This document shows positions 1 through 7,854 of a stretch of DNA of 24,821 bases, piece by piece (position 1 is the stretch's first letter; every line of letters starts with the position of its first letter). The stretch spans positions 1-24,821 of the forward strand of contig JARXAV010000065.1 in the NCBI GenBank assembly GCA_029865665.1, read 5' to 3'. Position numbers and translations under genes: made by a program. The notes below the pieces were generated by a model. That model was given only the letters and a program-made list of their open reading frames with translations, had not been told where the DNA came from and did not search any database. The DNA is from Flectobacillus sp. (lineage in GTDB: Bacteria > Bacteroidota > Bacteroidia > Cytophagales > Spirosomataceae).

Positions 1-270
1 GGCTTTAACGTTGCATTCCGTTACCAAGATCCATTTGTATGGCAGTCAACGTTTGTAGGAACTAGTCTTGGTAATTCAGAAGGAAGTTATATTCCATCAT
101 TCACAACCTTAGACGCACAACTTAATAAGAAAATTGCTTCTATTAAGTCGATTGTCAAACTAGGAGGAACAAACTTATTGGGAACAAAATATTCAAACTC
201 ATGGGGTAATCCATCTGTTGGATCTATGTTTTATGTAAGCTTAGTATTTGATGAATTGTTAAATAAATAA
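1..270 (+). CDS. TonB-dependent receptor, C-terminal fragment (5' end outside window)
   Basis: An open frame runs from base 1 to a TAA at 268-270, giving the last 89 residues of a longer protein. Its alternating beta-strand pattern, a segment resembling TLDAQLNKKI, and an end with a G-x-PSVG-x-MFYVSL-type final strand closing on an aromatic-rich segment are typical of the last strands of Bacteroidota TonB-dependent (SusC-like or related) outer-membrane receptors. Such barrels import a nutrient using energy from TonB-ExbBD. The ligand cannot be told from this piece. The gene is convergent with xylA, and the region between them carries a bidirectional terminator. The family call comes from the C-terminal pattern only, because the plug domain and signal peptide lie outside the window. 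Confidence 0.7.
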   Translation, partial: GFNVAFRYQDPFVWQSTFVGTSLGNSEGSYIPSFTTLDAQLNKKIASIKSIVKLGGTNLLGTKYSNSWGNPSVGSMFYVSLVFDELLNK

Positions 271-280
271 GGTGAATTTT

Positions 281-446
281 GAAATTTTAAATGATGGATT
301 TTGGATGTTGAATTAATTTGGGATATTTAGTTTTCTACCAAATATCAGTTGATTCTAAATAAGAAAGGCGGTTAGGAAAATCCTAACCGCCTTTCTTATT
401 ATCAAAGATGTGAATCTAACATTCAAAATCCATCATCCAAAATTCA
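281..446. repeat. Imperfect long inverted repeat enclosing the terminator
   Basis: Bases 281-309 and 418-446 are inverted copies with a 12-bp perfect core (291-302 against 425-436), about three mismatches and one indel. They enclose the 358-400 hairpin. The right arm runs to the last codon of xylA. Related wording, with ATCCA, AACATT and AATTCAAC blocks, recurs upstream of ilvC at 23281-23314, so this may be a degenerate dispersed intergenic repeat. Confidence 0.5.
358..400. terminator. Bidirectional terminator between receptor gene and xylA
   Basis: A perfect 20-bp stem (358-377 paired with 381-400) with a 3-nt AAA loop. The core is GC-rich (AAGGCGGTTAGGA) and the stem base is A/T on both sides, so it can end transcription of both convergent genes. 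No other perfect stem this long was noticed in the window. Confidence 0.85.
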
Positions 447-447
447 A

Positions 448-1779
448 CTAGATATATTGGTTGATAATATTTTCCAATAATTCTTGTTTTCCACTAGTTC
501 TAGCTGGTTCGCCATCTGCTAATGCGATTGTACGTAAATCTTCAAGTGTTAACTTACCAGCTTCAAATTCAGCACCTTTTCCTGCGTCAAAAGAAGCATA
601 ACGGTCTGCACGAATTTTCTTGTATGCTGATTTTTCTAAGATGCTATCAGCAATCACCAATGAACGAGCAAAGGTATCCATACCACCAATGTGTGCATAG
701 AAAATATCATTCAAATCTGTAGAGTTACGACGGATTTTAGCATCGAAGTTGATACCTCCATGCGTGATACCTTTTCCTTCTAAAATGATTAACATAGACT
801 CTGTTAATTCATTCAAGTTATTCGGGAATTGGTCTGTATCCCATCCGTTTTGGTAGTCACCACGGTTAGCATCCATGCTACCTAACATGTTATTATCCAC
901 AGCTACTTGTAATTCGTGTTGGAATGTATGACCAGCTAAAGTAGCGTGGTTTACTTCAAGGTTCAACATGAAATCGTTTTCTAAACCGTATTCTTTCAAG
1001 AATCCGATTACAGTTGCTGAGTCAAAATCGTATTGGTGTTTCGTTGGCTCACAAGGTTTAGGTTCAATAAAGAATTTACCTGTGAATCCGTTTTTACGAG
1101 CATAGTCACGAGCAATCGTTAAGAACTGTCCCATGTGAGCTAATTCACGTTTCATGTCTGTGTTCAACAAGGTCATATAACCTTCACGACCACCCCAGAA
1201 TACGTAGTTTTCACCATTCAAGGCAATCGTAGCGTCAATCGCATTTTTAACCTGCGTACCAGCATGTGCAACCACCGAGAAATCAGGGTTTGTAGAAGCA
1301 CCATTCATATAACGAGGGTTAGAGAACACGTTCGCAGTACCCCACAATAACTTCACACCAGAAGCAGCTTGTTTTTGCTTCGCATAATCAACGATTGACT
1401 GTAAGTTAGATTCGTACTCGCTCATTGAGCTACCTTCGTCAACTAAGTCAATATCGTGAAAACAATAATAAGGAGCGCCAATTTTAGTGAAAAATTCAAA
1501 AGCAGCATCCATTTTATCTTTTGCTCTGTCAACAGCACCAGCTTTTACATCCCAAGGGAATTGTTGCGTTCCTGGGCCAAATGGATCAGAACCTTGTCCA
1601 CAGAAAGTATGCCAGTATGAAATTGCAAAACGTAAATGCTCTTTCATGGTTTTGCCCGCTACAATACGGTTCTCATCGTACCATTTAAACGCCAACGGGT
1701 TATCTGACTCACGTCCTTCAAATTGAATTTTTCCAATTCCACTAAAAAATTCTTTGTCTCCTAATGTGATATTTGCCAT
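448..1779 (-). CDS. xylA: Xylose isomerase
   Basis: Converts D-xylose to D-xylulose in the cytoplasm (also D-glucose to D-fructose), using two divalent metal ions in a TIM barrel. The 443-aa product has the length of class II XylA. Visible active-site residues line up with the E. coli enzyme at a constant offset of +7: His108 and Asp111 (YYCFHDIDL), Glu239 and Lys241 ([13 protein letters not shown]), Glu275 and His278 ([11 protein letters not shown]), Asp303 (SMDANRGD), Asp314/Asp316 (WDTDQF) and Asp346 (NFDAKIRR). The start at 1779 ([12 protein letters not shown]) is chosen because the family begins there. An in-frame ATG at 1872 would add 31 unconserved residues. No xylulokinase or xylose transporter is adjacent, so the rest of the pathway must lie elsewhere. 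The gene stands alone with a long, structured upstream region. Confidence 0.96.
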   Translation of the reverse strand: MANITLGDKEFFSGIGKIQFEGRESDNPLAFKWYDENRIVAGKTMKEHLRFAISYWHTFCGQGSDPFGPGTQQFPWDVKAGAVDRAKDKMDAAFEFFTKIGAPYYCFHDIDLVDEGSSMSEYESNLQSIVDYAKQKQAASGVKLLWGTANVFSNPRYMNGASTNPDFSVVAHAGTQVKNAIDATIALNGENYVFWGGREGYMTLLNTDMKRELAHMGQFLTIARDYARKNGFTGKFFIEPKPCEPTKHQYDFDSATVIGFLKEYGLENDFMLNLEVNHATLAGHTFQHELQVAVDNNMLGSMDANRGDYQNGWDTDQFPNNLNELTESMLIILEGKGITHGGINFDAKIRRNSTDLNDIFYAHIGGMDTFARSLVIADSILEKSAYKKIRADRYASFDAGKGAEFEAGKLTLEDLRTIALADGEPARTSGKQELLENIINQYI

Positions 1780-1820
1780 TATTATATTTTTGAAATTTGT
1801 TTGATTGCTTTTATAAGACA

Positions 1821-1899
1821 AACATTTGACGGAACCGCAACAGTTAACCGCCAAATGTTGTACTACACTCATGAACCCAATTTTTGTAAAACAAAAATT
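1821..1899 (-). promoter_or_regulatory. Two hairpins in the presumed xylA leader
   Basis: Inverted repeat A: 1821-1832 pairs with 1848-1859 (11 of 12 positions, one A/C mismatch, CGG/CCG at the inner end, 15-nt loop). Inverted repeat B: 1879-1887 pairs perfectly with 1891-1899 (9 bp, AAA loop). Both lie between the candidate promoter and the xylA ATG, so they would be in the mRNA leader. They could alternatively be operator sites for a sugar regulator. The function is inferred. Confidence 0.4.
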
Positions 1900-1977
1900 T
1901 TAATTGTATTATCTATGTTATAAATAGTTAATTTCTAAGCTAAGTGTTCTGTACTGTTCTGTTATTTAATTTTACTA

Positions 1978-2013
1978 CGAAAGTACAATTAATTCTACAT
2001 AAAGACAAATATA
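1978..2013 (-). promoter_or_regulatory. Candidate xylA promoter(s)
   Basis: On the minus strand TTTG (2009-2006) is followed after 20 nt by TACTTTCG (1985-1978), one mismatch from the Bacteroidota -7 consensus TAnnTTTG. An alternative perfect -7 box, TATATTTG, lies at 2013-2006, but its nearest TTG is 24 nt away. Either would give a leader of about 195-225 nt. Confidence 0.4.
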
Positions 2014-2285
2014 TTGACTCCTAATTTATAATTAAGCCAATTGTTAGTCAAAATAGTGACTTTGATAGCTCGGTAAGTCATTGAAAAAAACTAAAGCGTA
2101 CTAAATTGTGTTATTTTCGTAGTTAGGGAAGGATAAAGAGGGTATAGCGGTTGTATAAAAAGTTTATGAGCGACTAAAGCTAAAAGCAGTTTGATAAAAA
2201 ATATTTTGCACAGAATGCTTTTAACTTTAATCTCTACACTTTTCACACACCTCCAGCTTTCAAAAACAGATTTTAATAGAAGTAA

Positions 2286-4097
2286 ATGACAACATTTGAT
2301 TATAAGACTGCATTGGCAAAGCTACCTGAAGCACCAGGGGTATATCGTTATTTTGATGAAGAAGGAACCGTTATTTATGTCGGTAAGGCCAAGAATCTAA
2401 AAAATAGGGTAAGTAGTTATTTCGCCAAATCAAATCAACACGACCGAAAAACAAAACGATTGGTGAGCCAAATTTGTAATTTGGAGTTTACCATTGTACA
2501 CACTGAATTTGATGCTCTCTTATTGGAGAATACGCTCATCAAAAAATACCAACCCAAATTTAATATCTTATTGAAGGACGATAAAATGTATCCCTTCATT
2601 TGTATTACCAATGAACCGTTTCCTAAGTTGATTACAACAAGGCGGGTAGATAAAAAATTGGGGACATTCTTTGGTCCATTTGCCCATCAGAGAGCGATGT
2701 ACGCCTTATTAGAGATGTTTGGACAATTGTATAAATTTCGAACCTGTAATCTTAATTTACATGAAAAAAATATTACGGAAGGCAAATTCAAAATTTGTTT
2801 AGAATACCATATTGGCAATTGTAAAGGCCCTTGTGAAGGCTTGCAAACGGAAGCTGATTACCTCAAAGAAATAGAGCAAGCCAAACATATTTTGAAGGGA
2901 AACATGACGTTACCTCGTCAGTATTTTGAAGAAAGAATGTACACTGCTGCGGAGAAACTAGCTTTTGAGGAGGCACAAGAATATAAGGAAAAACTTGCCT
3001 TGTTGGTTAATTTTCAGAGTAAATCAACGGTGGTAAATCCGAATATCAAAGATGTAGATGTTTTCTCGATTGTATCGGACGAAAATATTGCTTTTTTGAA
3101 CTTTATGAAAGTGTTGAATGGATTTATTACGCAAACCCAAACCATTGAAGTCAAGAAAAAGTTGGAAGAAACGGATGAAGATATTCTGACCATGCTGGTT
3201 TGGGAAATGCGAGAGCAGTACGACAGTGAGGCGAAAGAAGTTATTACCAATATTCCGCTTTCTATACAGTTAGCAGGTATCGAAAATACGATTCCACAGA
3301 TTGGCGACAAACGGAAACTGTTGGATATGTCCTTGAAAAATGTCTTGTATTTCCGTAAAGAAAAAGCAGATAGAAAAGCCGCCGAAGACAGTGGGGGAGA
3401 CCGTAAAATGCGTATTTTGTTGACGCTTAAAAATGATTTACAACTAAAAAGTTTACCCCGTCATATTGAGTGTTTTGATAACTCCAATATTCAAGGAACA
3501 AATCCTGTTTCGGCAATGGTATGCTTTAAGGATGGCTTACCTTCCAAAAAAGATTATCGTCATTTTACTCCTCGTACCGTAGAAGGCCCAAATGACTTTG
3601 CTACCATGCACGAGGTCGTTACAAGACGCTATACTCGTTTGTTGGAAGAAGAACAGGATTTACCAGACTTAATTATTATTGATGGCGGAAAAGGACAATT
3701 AAGTGCCTCTTGTGATGCCTTGAAAGCAATCGGACTGTATGGGAAAATTCCAATCATTGGCATTGCTAAACGCTTGGAAGAAATCTATTTTCCAGAAGAC
3801 AGTGTACCCTTGTATATTGATAAAAAATCAGAATCTTTAAAGTTGATTCAACGTTTACGAGACGAAGCTCACCGTTTTGGGATTACCAAGCACCGAGACA
3901 AACGCTCAAAGAATTTTATCATTAGCCAGCTAGAAGGCTTAGAGGGAATTGGAAAAGTAACCGCTACGAAATTATTAAAACACTTCGGTACAGTAAGTAA
4001 TTTGTATAAAGCACCGCTAGAAGAATTAGAGACAGTCTTAGGCAAAGCGAAGGCATTACAACTAAAAGAACAATTGAGTGTCATGAATGACCAATAA
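2286..4097 (+). CDS. uvrC: Excinuclease ABC subunit C
   Basis: Nucleotide excision repair nuclease that makes the 3' and 5' incisions around a lesion after UvrA/UvrB loading. The 603 residues match the usual UvrC length and domain order. There is a GIY-YIG nuclease domain at about 15-95 (PGVYRYF, then VIYVGKAKNLKNRV) and a cysteine-containing segment CLEYHIGNCKGPCEG near 170. A UVR motif (UvrB contact) lies at about 210-235. The RNase H-like endonuclease domain (about 370-530) carries IECFDNSNIQG, LIIIDGGKGQLSA and HRFGITKHRDKRS. The tandem helix-hairpin-helix at the C-terminus begins LEGIGKVTATKLL. ATG at 2286 is preceded by an A-rich stretch and no Shine-Dalgarno, as is usual in this phylum. 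Monocistronic, ending in a terminator shared with gldN. Confidence 0.97.
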   Translation: MTTFDYKTALAKLPEAPGVYRYFDEEGTVIYVGKAKNLKNRVSSYFAKSNQHDRKTKRLVSQICNLEFTIVHTEFDALLLENTLIKKYQPKFNILLKDDKMYPFICITNEPFPKLITTRRVDKKLGTFFGPFAHQRAMYALLEMFGQLYKFRTCNLNLHEKNITEGKFKICLEYHIGNCKGPCEGLQTEADYLKEIEQAKHILKGNMTLPRQYFEERMYTAAEKLAFEEAQEYKEKLALLVNFQSKSTVVNPNIKDVDVFSIVSDENIAFLNFMKVLNGFITQTQTIEVKKKLEETDEDILTMLVWEMREQYDSEAKEVITNIPLSIQLAGIENTIPQIGDKRKLLDMSLKNVLYFRKEKADRKAAEDSGGDRKMRILLTLKNDLQLKSLPRHIECFDNSNIQGTNPVSAMVCFKDGLPSKKDYRHFTPRTVEGPNDFATMHEVVTRRYTRLLEEEQDLPDLIIIDGGKGQLSASCDALKAIGLYGKIPIIGIAKRLEEIYFPEDSVPLYIDKKSESLKLIQRLRDEAHRFGITKHRDKRSKNFIISQLEGLEGIGKVTATKLLKHFGTVSNLYKAPLEELETVLGKAKALQLKEQLSVMNDQ

Positions 4098-4109
4098 AAT
4101 AAAGGTACA

Positions 4110-4141
4110 AAAAAAGAGAACCCGATTGAGTTCTCTTTTTT
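4110..4141. terminator. Bidirectional terminator uvrC/gldN
   Basis: A 12-bp stem (4110-4121 with 4130-4141) with an 8-nt loop. The arms are A6-GAGAAC and GTTCTC-T6, giving a U-tract in either direction between the convergent uvrC and gldN genes. Confidence 0.88.
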
Positions 4142-4155
4142 CTTTTGAAGATGGA

Positions 4156-5085
4156 TTAATATTCCCAAAGGTTATGTTCCATTTCCATTAATTTGAATTC
4201 TTCTTGTTGCGAGTTTACAAGACCTTGTTTTTCGCCACCATAAATATCATCCAAGTATTTGTCCTGAGCATTTCCTTTTTTGATTAAGCGAGCATTGAAC
4301 AAACGCAAGTCGAAAGCATCAGCCATGTTCTTGTGTTGAGCTTCATTTTGTTCGTTATACCAAATACAGTTTGGATTACTGCGGAACAATTTATCTAAAT
4401 CTTTGTAGCGGAAAGAAGCAACCGTTTTGTCGAAACCTGCCGCTGTTTTGTTTGCAGGGATTACCACAGTTAATGCTTGAATATCGAAATACAAACGAGA
4501 ACGTTGTTTATCAAAAATGGCGTCTTCTTTTAACTCAATGATTGACAATTCTTTTGGGAAATAATAGATTCCATCGCCACCAGCAGGTTTTGGAGCTAAG
4601 TCATTTCCCCAGCCATCACCACCGCCAGCAGGTTTCTGAGCAGCAGGCTTTGTATCGCCCCAACCATCATCTGCACCTGCAGTCGCTCCAGTATTTGCTT
4701 TTTCATTACCAAATCCAGCAGCTTTTTCAGCATCAGAAAGCGATTGGTCGCTAACTGCATTTTCCATTTCCAAATTCTTCAAAAATTGCTCTTTCGTCAA
4801 TTTAGTTCTTAAAGAATCGTTTGCATACGGTTGTAAAACGCCGCTTTGCACCCATTCAATTAAGTATTTGGTTACTTCGTTACCTTTTGAGAAGAAAGGC
4901 TGGTTTTGTTTTTCGTTCAAATCCATTCTTCTCCACAAACGTCTTTTCCACATGATATTCGATTCGTCAATTGGGCGAACAGAATCTGGGTTTTTGCCGT
5001 TGTTGGTCTTTTCTTGTGCTGATGTAAACGTGCAAGCAGCCAATGTCAAAAGAGCCGAGCCTGCGATTTTCACTAGATGTTTCAT
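4156..5085 (-). CDS. gldN: T9SS/gliding ring protein GldN (PorN)
   Basis: GldN/PorN is the periplasmic partner of the lipoprotein GldK. Together they form the large ring under the outer membrane that couples the GldLM motor to T9SS secretion and gliding. The 309-aa product has a signal peptide (about 1-24, ending SAQ) and the family's N-terminal RPIDESNIMWKRRLWRRMDL block, with FSKGNEVTKYLIEWV following. The C-terminal half has IYYFPKELSIIELKEDAIFDKQRSRLYFDIQ and LDDIYGGE. LAAC at 15-18 could be read as a lipobox, but type I cleavage after SAQ is more usual for GldN. Residues about 117-172 are a Gly/Ala/Lys/Asp-rich insert with two DGWG units, unlike the rest. Last gene of the cluster, 195 bp after gldM with a strong hairpin between. 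The ATG sits in a TCAGATGAA context shared with gldK, porP and the AraC gene. Confidence 0.93.
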   Translation of the reverse strand: MKHLVKIAGSALLTLAACTFTSAQEKTNNGKNPDSVRPIDESNIMWKRRLWRRMDLNEKQNQPFFSKGNEVTKYLIEWVQSGVLQPYANDSLRTKLTKEQFLKNLEMENAVSDQSLSDAEKAAGFGNEKANTGATAGADDGWGDTKPAAQKPAGGGDGWGNDLAPKPAGGDGIYYFPKELSIIELKEDAIFDKQRSRLYFDIQALTVVIPANKTAAGFDKTVASFRYKDLDKLFRSNPNCIWYNEQNEAQHKNMADAFDLRLFNARLIKKGNAQDKYLDDIYGGEKQGLVNSQQEEFKLMEMEHNLWEY

Positions 5086-5119
5086 CTGATTATAATGTTC
5101 AGTTATTTCGATGGAATCA

Positions 5120-5153
5120 ATGAAACGCCTTAAAAGTCTCTAAGGCGTTTCAT
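5120..5153 (-). promoter_or_regulatory. Hairpin in the gldM-gldN gap
   Basis: A perfect 13-bp stem (5120-5132 with 5141-5153) with an 8-nt loop and a GC-rich core (GAAACGCCTTA). Neither side carries a U-tract, so it does not look like an ordinary intrinsic terminator. It lies 35 nt before the gldN ATG. A role in mRNA processing or stability, or partial termination, is inferred. Confidence 0.6.
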
Positions 5154-5247
5154 TATGCCCCTATTCGTTAAAAGTATGCCTTATTCGATTGAATATCAGT
5201 CTTTAATGTTGCAAGAATAACGAAGAATACTAAGTTGTATTGTAATA

Positions 5248-5270
5248 ACCTTCAGCTAATTGATGAAGGT
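5248..5270 (-). terminator. Weak hairpin right after gldM
   Basis: A 7-bp stem ACCTTCA/TGAAGGT (5248-5254 with 5264-5270), 10 nt beyond the gldM stop, with no clear U-tract. It could be a weak terminator or a 3'-end protecting stem. Confidence 0.3.
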
Positions 5271-5280
5271 CGAGTAATCA

Positions 5281-6867
5281 TTAATTCAAAGGAATGTTAA
5301 TTACACGGTTGTAAGGAATGCTTTCCACACCACCTCTAAAGTTTCTGCGTTGTACACCTTTCACTTCGATGTAGTAACGGTCTCCAGGTTGAGCTTGTGC
5401 TGCCAATGAGCTAATACCCACGCTATTTGCCCCACTTGCATCCCCAATCTTACGAGAACCTCTTGCCAAGGCTACATAAATTTCAGATACACGGAACTGA
5501 GCATCTTCTGGGTTAGTCGATTTGAATGATTCATCCGCAACAGCGTCTGCACTAACACTACGTAATCCACTTGCACTTGCTCCACGTTTCTCATCTAACA
5601 CACCACCATTACCACGAATTACTACATCTGGTCTTGGTACACGACGTACACGGAAGGTTTCTTTTCCAAGTAATACACCACCATTAGATACGTTTAAGGT
5701 AGCATTTGCTGAGTTTGGTACAATGGTAACTTTACCACGTTCGCCTGGGATGGCATCTCCACCATCAACCGAGAACGAAGGATTCCATAATGCTCCTAAA
5801 CCTGGACTAACTACACTGATGCGGTTAGCACAACCTAAGTATAAAGCAGGTAAGGTTGCTGTTTCGATGTTGTAAGTTGGTTTCAATACAAAATAATCTT
5901 TCGTGATTGATTCTGTTTTAGGTCCTGTTGGACTCATGTATGAAACCGAAGCTGTATAAGTTTTCTTGGCTAACCCATTTTTATCATACGAACCACCCGT
6001 AGTTTTGAATTTCACCTGACCACGGCCGTCTTTTACAGGAACACCGCTTCCATTGATACTCATACGTGGAGTAAACCCGCTTGATGTAGCTGCGATGAAG
6101 ATTTCAGCTTCATAATCCATACCCGCAACAACCGTATTTGAACTAGCCGAGACTTGAGCAAATACTTTATCAAACTTAATTTCTTTTGCACCTACTTTCG
6201 ACGCTAATTGGCTTAACACTTCGCCTTCATAACGTCTGATTTCTGCTTGCTTTTGACTTAATGTAGCCAATGCAGCAGGAACAGGAGTTTGTTCAAAGTT
6301 CAATTCAGCAAAGTCCTTGTTACGTTGACTTGCATCTTTTCCAACAACAGGGTCGTCTTTTGCATCAAGAGCTAAAGAGCCAAAGGTTGTTCCTTTATCT
6401 GCATAACCTAATAATTTTTGACGGAAACTTTCCATAGAGCCAACTAATTTATACGCCTCTCCATTTTTATTCGCTCCAATCATAATTTGGTGAACAATTT
6501 CGGTATTTTTGATATCCTTCAATTGTCCTGTTTCTGCATCGTAACCACCACTGCCGTCAATTACTTTACTTTTTACTGCATCAATTTCAGAAACCATACC
6601 ATCTGCTAAACTACGCACAGCGGCTGCTTTCTTGATAATTTCTGCGTAGGCACCAGGGTTCGGTAAATCTTTGATACGCTCAGAGATTCCTTTTTCTAGT
6701 CCTTTATTTTTTTCAGTCGAAGACTGATTTGCTGTTTCTAAACTGTTATTCAACAATACGAACTTCTGTAACAAGGCATCACTCACTTGCAATGCAAGCA
6801 AAGCGGTGAGAACCAAGTACATCATCCCGATCATCTTCTGCCGAGGCGTCTCTTTTAAACCTGCCAT
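5281..6867 (-). CDS. gldM: T9SS/gliding motor protein GldM (PorM)
   Basis: Inner-membrane protein of the GldL5-GldM2 proton-driven rotary motor. One N-terminal helix is anchored in the membrane and a long periplasmic stalk reaches the GldK/GldN ring. The 528 aa fit the family. The start is the invariant MAGLKETPRQKM, whose Arg9 is a known charge in the motor pore. The single TM helix at about 13-33 follows (IGMMYLVLTALLALQV), with conserved Tyr17. The helical D1 region comes next and then beta-rich domains (TPRMSINGSGVPVKDGRG near 265; YNIETATLPALYLGCANRISV near 330). It lies 86 bp downstream of gldL and is surely co-transcribed. The catalytic-type N-terminus is intact. Confidence 0.96.
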   Translation of the reverse strand: MAGLKETPRQKMIGMMYLVLTALLALQVSDALLQKFVLLNNSLETANQSSTEKNKGLEKGISERIKDLPNPGAYAEIIKKAAAVRSLADGMVSEIDAVKSKVIDGSGGYDAETGQLKDIKNTEIVHQIMIGANKNGEAYKLVGSMESFRQKLLGYADKGTTFGSLALDAKDDPVVGKDASQRNKDFAELNFEQTPVPAALATLSQKQAEIRRYEGEVLSQLASKVGAKEIKFDKVFAQVSASSNTVVAGMDYEAEIFIAATSSGFTPRMSINGSGVPVKDGRGQVKFKTTGGSYDKNGLAKKTYTASVSYMSPTGPKTESITKDYFVLKPTYNIETATLPALYLGCANRISVVSPGLGALWNPSFSVDGGDAIPGERGKVTIVPNSANATLNVSNGGVLLGKETFRVRRVPRPDVVIRGNGGVLDEKRGASASGLRSVSADAVADESFKSTNPEDAQFRVSEIYVALARGSRKIGDASGANSVGISSLAAQAQPGDRYYIEVKGVQRRNFRGGVESIPYNRVINIPLN

Positions 6868-6953
6868 TTTTTTATACTCTTAAAGAATTATAGTTTAAGT
6901 TTTATTCAATAATATCTGTTCTTAAATTTTGTAAGATAGATAATATTTGTCAA

Positions 6954-7751
6954 TTAGTTCCCTTTCATTGCTGACAACATACTTCCATAAACATTGTTCA
7001 ATGAAGCGATGTTACTATTCAATTTTGCTAATTCTTGCTTAAACTGTTGCGTATCTTTAGAAGTTTCTGACATGTTTTCCATAGCAACAGTTAAGTTACC
7101 GTAGAAAGAGTTCATTGCTTTCAAATGCTTGTTTGTGTCTTGTAATTCCAATTCATATACAGCGTTCAAAGCACCCATGCTTTGCGTTACTTTTTGGAAT
7201 TGAGCTTGGTATTCTTTTGCACCTTGAGAAGCCGCAGACATATCGGTTAAAGCACCAATGGTTGAACTATATGATTTACTCATATCGTTCAATGAGTTAG
7301 AAGCTGCTTTTACATTTTTAGCATAGTCGCTAGTAGCTACAGAAGCATCTGTAAGGTCAGTCATTTTTGATACATTGTCTGTAAGGGCTTTCATTCCTTT
7401 CGTCAAGTTATCAAATACATCTGGAGATACTTTCGTTGAAGCAAACATTTCGTCCATTTTAGCAGCTAAACCCATTCCAGCACCTGTTGACGATGGACCA
7501 GAAGCTGTTCTTTGGATTGGCTCTCCTTGGTAATTTTTCGATAATTCAGGATATACTTTTTCCCAGTCATACGACTTTTCTGGTTTTGATACCAAATAAA
7601 GAACCCCATAAAGAATAAAGATAAATGCTTCTACGAACATACCGATCATTAGAGCTTCATTTGCTCCTGTCCAGTGTAAGATTTTGAATAAAGCACCTAC
7701 AATTACTACTGCTGCTGCGAAACTGGCGATAACGTTTACTATTTTTTCCAT
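6954..7751 (-). CDS. gldL: T9SS/gliding motor protein GldL (PorL)
   Basis: Inner-membrane subunit that forms a pentamer around the GldM helix and converts the proton gradient into motion for secretion and gliding. The 265-aa product has two N-terminal TM helices (about 5-25 and 33-54) joined by a short HWTGANEA loop, and then a long cytoplasmic helical tail with Asn/Ser-rich coiled-coil repeats. TM2 carries the membrane-embedded Glu41 (MFVEAFIF), which I take as the proton-coupling glutamate of the family. TM1 carries Lys23 and His26 near its end. YDWEKVYPEL after TM2 is also conserved. It sits between gldK and gldM in the canonical order, with no recognisable promoter of its own. Confidence 0.95.
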   Translation of the reverse strand: MEKIVNVIASFAAAVVIVGALFKILHWTGANEALMIGMFVEAFIFILYGVLYLVSKPEKSYDWEKVYPELSKNYQGEPIQRTASGPSSTGAGMGLAAKMDEMFASTKVSPDVFDNLTKGMKALTDNVSKMTDLTDASVATSDYAKNVKAASNSLNDMSKSYSSTIGALTDMSAASQGAKEYQAQFQKVTQSMGALNAVYELELQDTNKHLKAMNSFYGNLTVAMENMSETSKDTQQFKQELAKLNSNIASLNNVYGSMLSAMKGN

Positions 7752-7800
7752 TGTTGAATTAAAAGATTTGGTATTTTTTTAGACAGATTTTATACAAAAG

Positions 7801-7842
7801 AAGCGAGTAAACAGAAGGTATCACGCTAAAGTTTACTCGCTT
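7801..7842 (-). terminator. Hairpin between gldK and gldL (attenuator-like)
   Basis: A 12-bp perfect stem (7801-7812 with 7831-7842) with an 18-nt loop, about 12 nt after the gldK stop. On the minus strand the stem is followed by CTTTTG, a short U-stretch. Partial termination or 3'-end protection of the gldK message would tune GldK against GldL. This role is inferred. Confidence 0.5.
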
Positions 7843-7854
7843 TTACAGAATTTT

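Larger units (their letters stand above)
1780..2285. other. 506-bp divergent intergenic region xylA/uvrC
   Basis: No gene is supported here. It holds the xylA leader hairpins and promoter candidates. Toward uvrC there is a weak -7-like box TATTTTCG at 2112-2119 on the plus strand, with its nearest TTG at 2081, a spacer too long for the consensus. The boxes TACTTTCGTAGT (xylA side) and TATTTTCGTAGT (uvrC side) share the TTTCGTAGT tail. The stretch from about 2120 to 2285 shows nothing I can name. Confidence 0.5.

Noticed and set aside
1780..1872. Longer xylA starting at 1872
   Set aside because: The extra 31 residues are not part of the xylose isomerase family; [12 protein letters not shown] fits its start.
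5015..5045. GldN as a lipoprotein via LAAC
   Set aside because: A type I signal peptidase site after SAQ is present and GldN is not usually lipidated; left as a remark only.
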